Shown piece after piece: positions 1 through 6,302 of a stretch of DNA of 32,261 nucleotides; within the stretch, counting starts at the first letter, position 1; each line of letters begins with the position of its first letter. The stretch covers positions 1 through 32,261 of the forward strand of contig JANYAF010000056.1 in the NCBI GenBank assembly GCA_025355175.1, given 5' to 3'. The translations under genes and the position numbers were made by a program. The notes below the pieces were generated by a model. It saw only the letters and a program-made list of their open reading frames with translations, had not been told where the DNA came from and did not search any database. This stretch comes from Deltaproteobacteria bacterium (lineage in GTDB: Bacteria; Desulfobacterota; Syntrophia; Syntrophales; Smithellaceae).

Positions 1-266
1 AGTTTCAGCGGGACTTTGTCGAACCCGAATTCGGAGCGGATTTGATTCATCAGATAGCGTTCATAGGAAAAGTGGATGCCCCTGGGATTCGAGACAAAAA
101 AGACAAAAGTCGGCGGCTTGGTATTGGTTTGTGTCGCGTAGGAAATGCTCATGGAGCGGTTGTGAGCGCGTGCCATCGGATTTCTGCTAACGGACTTTTC
201 CATCAGATCATTTAAAGGCGATGTGTCCACTCTCTTTGAGTACTGGTCGTAAACTTCGTCAATCAT
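1..266 (-). pseudogene. der: 3' fragment of a second der (GTPase Der) gene, cut by the window edge
   Basis: The minus-strand reading frame encodes the C-terminal KH-like end of GTPase Der. It begins MIDEVYDQYSKRVDTSPL and runs through NPMARAHNRSMSISYAT to the window edge, about 22 bases short of where der would stop. It corresponds to 14739-15004 of the intact der gene at 14717-16036. No GTPase domain is present, so it cannot be a working Der. Six substitutions separate the copies over 269 bases (positions 60, 81, 156, 171, 203, 247). Four are silent by my translation; the other two give V to M and A to D. An ATG at 264-266 overlaps the TGA of the upstream small gene (ATGA), so the fragment could be translationally coupled, though this may be chance. 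It could be a genomic duplication scar or a contig-end assembly artefact. Confidence 0.85.
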
Positions 267-269
267 GCT
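1..269. repeat. Direct repeat copy 1 (der 3' end)
   Basis: These 269 bases match 14739-15007 in the same orientation with six mismatches, by direct comparison. The match stops sharply after position 269, where the chagasin-like gene begins. The left limit is set by the window edge, so the true repeat may be longer. Confidence 0.95.
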
Positions 270-622
270 TCCAGAGAACGAATAACAGCTAACTCTTTTT
301 CCTCGTTTGCTTTGAAAGATTTCAACGATACACCATGCAGGAAATTGGAGGCTTTATCCGCATAATCGACCATATCCGTCAAGTAATCGGAAAACTCTTT
401 TGGCGGCCTTTTCATATTTGTACCAATTCTGAAAGAACACGACGGCCAATAGCCGGTGGTAGGGTTGCACGGCACCGTTACCTTGATCTGATCTCCCGGT
501 TGCACTTTTATAACGGCCCCATTGTCCTTTTCGGTCAGCTCGATTGTCGCGGCAGCAACCGGAAGGGCCGCAAACATAAATAGCCCCAGTAATCCCATCA
601 ATACATTCATCAGCGCTCTCAT
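263..622 (-). CDS. Chagasin-like (I42-type) cysteine peptidase inhibitor, C-terminus probably truncated
   Basis: A 119-residue secreted protein. Residues 1-25 look like a signal peptide (hydrophobic core, then LPVAAA before the predicted cleavage site). Residues 52-58 read CNPTTGY, the NPTTGY loop that inserts into the active site of papain-like proteases in the chagasin/ICP family. That family usually acts in the periplasm or outside the cell. The second conserved part, an RPWE-type motif in a C-terminal strand, is missing. The protein instead ends SLEA at the exact point where the der fragment begins. I infer that a rearrangement removed the last 15-25 residues. A strong AGGAGGGG ribosome site precedes the ATG. 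Family call is moderate because it rests mainly on one loop plus the signal peptide. Confidence 0.6.
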   Translation of the reverse strand: MRALMNVLMGLLGLFMFAALPVAAATIELTEKDNGAVIKVQPGDQIKVTVPCNPTTGYWPSCSFRIGTNMKRPPKEFSDYLTDMVDYADKASNFLHGVSLKSFKANEEKELAVIRSLEA

Positions 623-801
623 CTAACCCCTCCTGTATTACCTGTTTTTTCCCCTCGTAATAAATCTAATTGGGAATAATTAGGGACAGCCTTCGCCAGA
701 TGAGAAACAATAGGCATTGTTCCCACTTCCAGTTTTTTTTAATATTTTGATAATCAGATAATCTTTTTCTCGCACTATCAGTGTACTTATTTCCGTTCTT
801 C

Positions 802-1176
802 TCAGCCAATAAGCACATCTGGCGGCACGTCGAGGGCTCGGGCAATCGCTCTCAGCGTATCGACCGTGCCCTGCCGCTTGCCGGTTTCGATCTGGGACAG
901 GTAAGGTTTACTGATCCCCGCCCGCCCGGCGAGTTCATCCTGGGTCAGGTTTCGCTGAATGCGCCAGAGCTTCACCGGCGATTCGCCGGCAAGTTCCCGG
1001 CGCAGGATGTCATCAGGGACCAGAAAGGCCTTGCCAGCGGCGTAGTCCGCATGGAATTCGGCAACGGCGCGCGCGTCGGCTTCATCCTCGATTAGTTCGA
1101 GAAAATGTTCATAATCGGCGTAGGGGATCACTGCGAATTCAGGGTGACCGTCCTTTTCGATAATCTGTGCTTTCAT
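802..1176 (-). CDS. XRE-family HTH antitoxin of a RelE-type toxin-antitoxin pair
   Basis: A 124-residue DNA-binding antitoxin. The N-terminal half (MKAQIIEKDGHPEFAVIPY onwards) resembles the toxin-neutralising segment seen in RelB/HigA-like partners. The C-terminal half is a helix-turn-helix: LTQDELAGRAGISKPYLSQIE, then a second helix pair ending LDVPPDVL. The start was placed at 1176 because an AGGAGA ribosome site lies just upstream and because the frame then overlaps the toxin stop by four bases (ATGA), typical of coupled pairs. Toxin first and antitoxin second is the higBA-like order. The complex is expected to bind the toxin and repress its own promoter. A longer in-frame upstream extension exists but would overlap most of the toxin gene and is unlikely. 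Confidence 0.85.
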   Translation of the reverse strand: MKAQIIEKDGHPEFAVIPYADYEHFLELIEDEADARAVAEFHADYAAGKAFLVPDDILRRELAGESPVKLWRIQRNLTQDELAGRAGISKPYLSQIETGKRQGTVDTLRAIARALDVPPDVLIG

Positions 1177-1430
1177 GGGTATGCTTCTCCTCTGGGTGCG
1201 ATTCGTACCACGGCAATCAGCAACGCCCGTTCGTGAATCAAGCACACAACCCGCCAGTCTCCTACCCGCAACCGATAGCCCGGATGGATGGTCAGCTTCC
1301 GGACATTGTTGTTGGGTGCAAACGGATCAGCTGCCATTGCCCCGATCTTATCGACAATGAGCTTTGCCACGTTGCGCGGCATGGCTTTCAATGCCTTGCG
1401 GGCGGATTTTGAGTATTCGACCGTGAACAT
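1173..1430 (-). CDS. RelE/ParE-superfamily toxin
   Basis: An 85-residue basic protein of the usual RelE length, beginning MFTVEYSKSARKALKAMP and containing KLTIHPGYRLRVGDWRVV, the characteristic G-YRLRVGDYRV strand of RelE-fold toxins. Related toxins cut mRNA at the ribosome; ParE relatives poison gyrase, and this sequence cannot separate the two with certainty. The RelE reading is favoured by the partner type. I chose the methionine at 1430 because it starts the conserved strand. An ATG at 1445 is also in frame, and neither has a strong ribosome site. The gene diverges from the chemosensory operon promoter at 1560. Confidence 0.85.
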   Translation of the reverse strand: MFTVEYSKSARKALKAMPRNVAKLIVDKIGAMAADPFAPNNNVRKLTIHPGYRLRVGDWRVVCLIHERALLIAVVRIAPRGEAYP

Positions 1431-1440
1431 GACTCGTGTT

Positions 1441-1468
1441 AGCATATCGCAAATCGCAAAGCAAACAA
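1441..1468 (-). promoter_or_regulatory. Candidate promoter and operator of the toxin-antitoxin pair
   Basis: On the minus strand a TTGTTT element (1463-1468) and TATGCT (1441-1446) are 16 bases apart. Tandem GCGATTTGCGAT sequence lies between them and could be an operator for the HTH antitoxin. Transcription would start almost at the toxin ATG (1430), so the message could be nearly leaderless. The hexamers are not strong matches. Confidence 0.35.
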
Positions 1469-1559
1469 ATTTCTCATCGCAGTTTCGAAGGGCACACGAG
1501 ATCACACGAAGGCATACGCGAATGTCAGTTCGCTTTTTCCTGTTGTGGCCAAGATTTCC

Positions 1560-1588
1560 TTGACAGGGTGGACGACGTTTCCTATACT
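1560..1588 (+). promoter_or_regulatory. Sigma-70 promoter of the Wsp-like operon
   Basis: A perfect -35 hexamer TTGACA (1560-1565) is followed by exactly 17 bases and a TATACT -10 hexamer (1583-1588, five of six matching). The predicted start near 1595 gives a leader of about 33 bases with an AAGGA ribosome site before the chemoreceptor ATG at 1628. It is the only promoter-like sequence I noticed ahead of the nine-gene plus-strand series. Confidence 0.75.
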
Positions 1589-1627
1589 GCCCTACGCAAA
1601 AAATTCTTTAAAAAAGGACATGTCGCG

Positions 1628-3826
1628 ATGATGAAATGGACACTCAAACGAAAGATCATCGGCCTTGCCGTGCTGGCTGCCGTTTTACCGGTTATTGTCA
1701 TGATGATCCTCATGGGACAGTTCCAATACTCCGTCTCGAACCTGACCACGAAAGAGTTGAGCGACATTGCCAGGTCGAATATGGCCCAGATTGCCCGGGA
1801 CGTCTACGGGCTCTGCGAAACTTCCAATGATCTCATCCAGAAAAAAATTAACAACGACTTGAATGTGGCCAGGGACATCCTGAAGCAGCACAAAGGTATC
1901 GAAACGGGCAAGGAAACGGTTACCTGGGATGCAGTCAACCAACTCACCAAACAGAATCAGAAGGTTGCACTGCCCAAATTGACGGCAGGCGGTGTCTGGC
2001 TCGGCCAGAACCGCAATCCGGCGACGCCGACACCCATCGTCGACGAGGTGAAACGTCTCGTAGGCGGGACCTGCACAATCTTTCAGCGCATGAACGACGG
2101 CGGCGACATGTTGAGAGTGGCAACAAACGTGCAGGACTTCGAAAACCGCCGGGCCATCGGCACCTATATTCCAGCCCTGTTGCCGGACGGAACGACGAAC
2201 CCGGTTACAGCGGCAGTTTTGAAGGGCCAGTCCTACCGGGGACTCGCCTATGTGGTCAACACCTGGTACCTTACCGCCTATGAACCCATCACAGACAGAG
2301 CCGGAAAGATTATCGGCATGCTTTATGTGGGAGAGAAACCGGAGACCGTGGCTTCTCTCAGGAAGGCGATTCTGGGCATGAAGGTGGGCAAGATGGGCTA
2401 TGTGGGCGTCATCGGCGGTAAAGGCGAGCACAAGGGCAAATACGTCATCTCCAAAGACAGCGCCCGTGACGGCGAAAGCATCTGGAATGAAAAGGACATC
2501 TATGGCAATACCGTCGTCCAGGCCATTGTGGACAAGGCCCTGCGTCAGCCGAAAGGTGAATCCTTTTATCACGAATACATCTGGCAAAATCCCGGCGATC
2601 CGAGCCCCCGGAAAAAGGTCTCATCAGTGATATACTTCGAACCCTTTGACTGGGTCATCGTGGCGGGAACCTATGAGGATGACTTCTTCCAGCCCATCAG
2701 CCGCTTCAGCAGTATGATCGGATCCCTTTTCCTGAAACTGCTTCTGGCGGGCGTGCTGATCATCATTCTGGCGGTGTTCCTGGCAGTGTTCCTGGGACGG
2801 CGAATGATTCAGCCCCTGGAACTGACCACCGCCCTGGCCCAGAAAATTGCGGCAGGAGACATTCAACAGACCCGTGAGGAATTGGCGGGAGCGGAAGCGG
2901 CCCGGATCATCAAATCAGGCGATGAAACAGGGGAACTCCTCCGGACCTTCAATACCATGACAGGCAATCTCGATTCCCTGATCGGGCAGGTTCATCGGTC
3001 GGGCATCCAGGTTACCACATCCGCCACGGAAATCGCCGCCTCGGCGCGCGAGCTGGAAGCGACCGTGGCCCAGCAGGCGGCATCCACAACCGAAGTATCG
3101 GCCACCAGCCGGGAAATATCCGCCACGGCAGACGATCTTGCCCAAACCATGGACGGCGTCAACGCCTCTCTCAATGAAACGATTGGTATGGCTGAATCGG
3201 GCCGCACGGACCTCTCCCGCATGGAAGTGGCCATGCGGGGACTGGTCAAGGCCACCTCATCTATCTCCTCCAAGCTGGCCATCATCAACGACCGGGCCAA
3301 CAAGATATCCCATGTGGTCACCACGATCAACAAGATTTCCGACCAAACGAATCTTCTCTCCTTAAACGCCGCCATCGAGGCGGAAAAGGCAGGTGAATTC
3401 GGGCGGGGCTTCTCTGTTGTCGCCCGTGAGATCAGCCGTCTGGCCGATCAAACGGCCATCGCCACCCAGGACATCGAACAGGTGGTGGCCGAAATGCAGA
3501 CCTCCGTTTCGACCGGTGTGATGGAGATGGACAAGTTTGCCGATGAGGTCAGGCGAGGGGTCGATACGATGGTTGCCCAGAGCGGCCAACTCGCCCGGAT
3601 CATTGACCAGGTGCGCATCCACGGTCCCCAGTTTACCGCTGTTAAAGACGGCATGTACGGACAGTCCCAGGGAGCCCAGCAGATCAGCGAAGCCATGGGC
3701 CAGTTGTCCCTGGCGGCGGAACAGACAAAGGATTCGCTTCATGAATTCAAACTGGCGACGGAGCAACTCAACGAGGCCACGCAGGGTCTTCAAGGAGAAG
3801 TCTCCCGGTTCAGAATCAGCACCTGA
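1628..3826 (+). CDS. Methyl-accepting chemotaxis protein, WspA-like receptor of the array
   Basis: A 732-residue inner-membrane receptor. Membrane segments lie at about 10-30 and 367-390. The periplasmic part between them looks like a double Cache region: about 45-235, then about 245-350 with KMGYVGVIGGKG and DWVIVAGTYEDDF. A HAMP linker follows (about 390-445), then a long cytoplasmic coiled coil with the signalling tip ISDQTNLLSLNAAIE and FGRGFSVVAREISRLADQT, which contacts CheW and CheA. The C-terminus (RFRIST) lacks a NWETF-like tether, as expected where CheR acts without one. The start at 1628 is supported by AAGGA nine bases upstream; upstream codons of the same frame overlap the promoter. 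It is first in the operon, and CheW begins 12 bases after it. Cache domains usually bind small molecules, but the ligand cannot be read from sequence. Pseudomonas WspA has a different sensor domain. Confidence 0.93.
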   Translation: MMKWTLKRKIIGLAVLAAVLPVIVMMILMGQFQYSVSNLTTKELSDIARSNMAQIARDVYGLCETSNDLIQKKINNDLNVARDILKQHKGIETGKETVTWDAVNQLTKQNQKVALPKLTAGGVWLGQNRNPATPTPIVDEVKRLVGGTCTIFQRMNDGGDMLRVATNVQDFENRRAIGTYIPALLPDGTTNPVTAAVLKGQSYRGLAYVVNTWYLTAYEPITDRAGKIIGMLYVGEKPETVASLRKAILGMKVGKMGYVGVIGGKGEHKGKYVISKDSARDGESIWNEKDIYGNTVVQAIVDKALRQPKGESFYHEYIWQNPGDPSPRKKVSSVIYFEPFDWVIVAGTYEDDFFQPISRFSSMIGSLFLKLLLAGVLIIILAVFLAVFLGRRMIQPLELTTALAQKIAAGDIQQTREELAGAEAARIIKSGDETGELLRTFNTMTGNLDSLIGQVHRSGIQVTTSATEIAASARELEATVAQQAASTTEVSATSREISATADDLAQTMDGVNASLNETIGMAESGRTDLSRMEVAMRGLVKATSSISSKLAIINDRANKISHVVTTINKISDQTNLLSLNAAIEAEKAGEFGRGFSVVAREISRLADQTAIATQDIEQVVAEMQTSVSTGVMEMDKFADEVRRGVDTMVAQSGQLARIIDQVRIHGPQFTAVKDGMYGQSQGAQQISEAMGQLSLAAEQTKDSLHEFKLATEQLNEATQGLQGEVSRFRIST

Positions 3827-3838
3827 TCGGATAATATC

Positions 3839-4303
3839 ATGTTACTACTTCAGTTTCAGGCCGGGACAGAGCGCTACGGCCTCGATATTGAACAGGTCAT
3901 CGAGGTGTCTTCTCTGGTGTCTCTGAGAGCCATCCCCCACGCGCCTCCGGAAGTAGCGGGAACCTTCAACTACAGGGGGACTCTCACACCGGTAGTGGAT
4001 CTGACGGCCCTGCTCACCGGCCTCCCCTCCCGCCCCCGGATGAGCACTCGCATCATCCTCGTAAGCCACGAAGGCGCCGACGGGCGGTCCCATATTCTGG
4101 GTCTGCTCGCTGAAGCGGTAACGGAAATGACGCGCTGCACGAAAGAAAACCTCCAACAACCGGTTGTCTCCGTCAGCGGTTCCTCTTATCTGGGAGATAT
4201 GATCTTCGATAAGCGTGGTTCTATCCAGGTTCTGGATATGGAACGGCTTTTAACAAGGGATATGCTCTTTACCCTTTTCCCGCCGGAGGTCTCTAACGGA
4301 TGA
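3839..4303 (+). CDS. cheW: CheW-like adaptor 1 (WspB position)
   Basis: A 154-residue CheW-fold protein that would bridge receptor tips and the CheA kinase. It begins with a typical CheW strand (LLLQFQAGTERYGLDIEQVIEV), has FNYRGTLTPVVDL (the usual G-x-x-N-x-R-G-x-x-x-P-V-x-D-L pattern), and ends with a strand pattern around SIQVLDMERLL. It lies 12 bases after the receptor gene and overlaps the CheR start by four bases (ATGA). No strong ribosome site is visible, so coupling to the receptor is likely. Position and length match WspB, one of two non-identical CheW proteins in Wsp systems. Confidence 0.9.
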   Translation: MLLLQFQAGTERYGLDIEQVIEVSSLVSLRAIPHAPPEVAGTFNYRGTLTPVVDLTALLTGLPSRPRMSTRIILVSHEGADGRSHILGLLAEAVTEMTRCTKENLQQPVVSVSGSSYLGDMIFDKRGSIQVLDMERLLTRDMLFTLFPPEVSNG

Positions 4304-5634
4304 ACACGCCTCCTGCCATTAGACAATTCCTGGCTGCCTCTCTCGGGATGGAAGAGAATGATGCCGGCAAAGGGGCTATCAGCCGGGCCGTTGACGCAGC
4401 CATGCACCAGGAAGGTATCCTTGATCTACAGACTTATGAAAAGGTGTTCGCCTCATCCGGGGAAGTACGGCAACGCCTTATTGACGCCGTCGTTATCGGG
4501 GAAACCTGGTTCTTCCGCGACAGGGGCCCCTTTACCTATCTGGCCTATCACGCCCAGGCCTTACGACAGGCCCGCACAGGCGAGGTTCTGAATATCCTGT
4601 CCGCACCCTGCGCAACCGGCGAGGAACCCTATTCGATCGCCATGACTCTCCTTGCCGCCGGTTTAAAGCCTTCGGCCTTCGCCGTCGCTGGGGTGGATAT
4701 CAGTGTTCAGGCTTTGGACAAGGCCCGCCGGGGCTATTATGGAAGTGGCTCCTTCCGGGGAACCATCGGGGCGGATGTCGCCCAGTTTTTTCAGGTAACG
4801 CCTGACGGTCGTCAGGTTACGGAAAGAGTGCGCCGGCAAGTTACCTTTCATCATGACAATCTGGTATCACAGGGAAGCCTTGCTGGACAAGGCCCCTACG
4901 CGGTCATCTTCTGCCGGAACCTGTTCATTTACCTGAACTCCGAGTCCCGCCGACAGGTCTTCGAACGGCTGGACCGGCTCCTTCTGCCCGGAGGACTCCT
5001 CTTTGCCGGCCACACGGAAACGCTCTTCTGGCATCAGCAGGGCTATCTTCCCATCCAGTGGGATCGTGCCTTTGCTTTGACCAAACCCGCTTCTCCACTG
5101 TCGTCAGGGATAAAAACAACGGCAACAACCCTGAAATCGTCGCCGATCCCGGGCGCCCGGCACAAAGAGATAAAAGCCCCGATGGGGCTTGGCCCGGCTT
5201 CCGGCAACACGCCACCCAACGAGAAGACCTTTGCGGGTCCGATCGCACCATTCGCAGATGGGCAGCTTCAGGAGGCCCGCCGCCTGGCGGATCGGGGCGA
5301 TATGGACGCCGCAATACAAATTTGTCATGACGTTGCCCGAACGGCTGGACCGGCCGCTGAAACATACTGCCTCATGGGTATCATCCACATGGCCAGGCAG
5401 AATATAAACGGCGCCGAGGATTGCTTTCGGAAGGCCCTCTATCTCGATCCCGGCCACTACGAGAGTCTCGTTCATGTAAGCCTCATCTATCGGCAAAAAG
5501 GGGACGAACGCAAGGCGGCCCTCTACCGGGAACGGGCCGAACGAAAGGCAGGCAGACAGGGAAAGACAATGGAATCATCCCCAACGCTCTCCACGATCAA
5601 AACGGCTGAGCATCTCAGGATAAGGACGAACTGA
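4300..5634 (+). CDS. cheR: CheR-type receptor methyltransferase with C-terminal TPR repeats (WspC-like)
   Basis: A 444-residue SAM-dependent methyltransferase expected to methylate glutamates on the receptor. Residues 66-73 (IGETWFFR) match the substrate-side ETxFFR motif. Residues 101-110 (SAPCATGEEP) are SAM-binding motif I. VIFCRNLFIYL near 203-213 is the later CheR signature. A proline-rich linker follows (about 265-320), then TPR-like helices at about 325-420 (AAETYCLMGIIHMARQN, ALYLDPGHYESLVHVSLIY). CheR with a TPR tail is the WspC architecture; the tail is thought to localise or regulate the enzyme. The gene overlaps CheW upstream by four bases and the next CheW by one base (TGATG), which implies coupled translation. 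Confidence 0.92.
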   Translation: MNTPPAIRQFLAASLGMEENDAGKGAISRAVDAAMHQEGILDLQTYEKVFASSGEVRQRLIDAVVIGETWFFRDRGPFTYLAYHAQALRQARTGEVLNILSAPCATGEEPYSIAMTLLAAGLKPSAFAVAGVDISVQALDKARRGYYGSGSFRGTIGADVAQFFQVTPDGRQVTERVRRQVTFHHDNLVSQGSLAGQGPYAVIFCRNLFIYLNSESRRQVFERLDRLLLPGGLLFAGHTETLFWHQQGYLPIQWDRAFALTKPASPLSSGIKTTATTLKSSPIPGARHKEIKAPMGLGPASGNTPPNEKTFAGPIAPFADGQLQEARRLADRGDMDAAIQICHDVARTAGPAAETYCLMGIIHMARQNINGAEDCFRKALYLDPGHYESLVHVSLIYRQKGDERKAALYRERAERKAGRQGKTMESSPTLSTIKTAEHLRIRTN

Positions 5635-6302
5635 TGGATATAAAAAGTATCCATGTTTCCTGCTGGAAGGAAAATGGAATCTTCGGCAATGGGTCATGTC
5701 CGGAACTGGTGCGTCTGATCCACTGCCGCCGTTGCCCGATTTATGCCGATGCCGGAAGACAGCATCTGGATCAGGAACTGCCGCCAGGATACCTGGCTGA
5801 GCGGACTTCCGTCATGGCCCAGCCGAAAGAGACGGTCAGAATGGGGACCCTGTCGGTGATGGCCTTTCGCCTGGCCGAAGAGCGGTTTGCCCTGAAGACT
5901 ATCTTTTTTCAGGAGGCAGCGGAGCCTTCGCCGGTCCACACCTTGCCGCTGAAGGTCAACCGCGTCTTTCGAGGGTTGGCCAACATTAACGGCGAACTTT
6001 TGCTGTGCCTTTCCGTTGCGGATCTTCTGGAGTTGACGGTCGGGGCCGAGAGCGATATATCACCGGTGGTCTATGAACGAATGTTAGTGGTTGGATGCGA
6101 GGGACAGCGCTTTGTATTTCCCGTCGAACAGATTCTGGGAGTCCATCGGGTCGCCCCGGAGGATCTCGGGGAAGTCCCCGCCACATTATCCCGCTCGGCA
6201 AGATCCCTGACCCGGGGGATTTTCATGCTCAATGGCCATCATGTGGGGCTTCTGGACGAGGAGCGGCTATTCCCCGCCATGACGAGGAGCCTCAACCAAT
6301 GA
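5634..6302 (+). CDS. cheW: CheW-like adaptor 2 with cysteine-rich N-terminal extension (WspD-like)
   Basis: A 222-residue protein. Residues from about 70 onward form a CheW domain (LSVMAFRLAEERFALKTIFFQE, GLANINGELLLCLSVADLLEL). The first 60 residues are different and hold four cysteines in the pattern CW...SCPEL...HCRRCPIY, followed by LPPGYLAERT. From memory, Pseudomonas WspD carries the same CW-SCPEL-HCRNCPVY leader, so this is strong support for a Wsp-type assignment and not ordinary chemotaxis. The cysteines could bind a metal or respond to redox state; that is a guess. The gene overlaps CheR by one base and CheA by three (ATGA at 6299-6302). Confidence 0.9.
   Translation: MDIKSIHVSCWKENGIFGNGSCPELVRLIHCRRCPIYADAGRQHLDQELPPGYLAERTSVMAQPKETVRMGTLSVMAFRLAEERFALKTIFFQEAAEPSPVHTLPLKVNRVFRGLANINGELLLCLSVADLLELTVGAESDISPVVYERMLVVGCEGQRFVFPVEQILGVHRVAPEDLGEVPATLSRSARSLTRGIFMLNGHHVGLLDEERLFPAMTRSLNQ

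Noticed and set aside
1..1600. Integrase or transposase that could explain the der repeats
   Set aside because: None was found here or elsewhere in the window, so the mechanism is left open.
1685..2587. 300-codon open frame on the minus strand opposite the chemoreceptor
   Set aside because: Shadow of a high-GC coding region; the receptor frame has full domain support.
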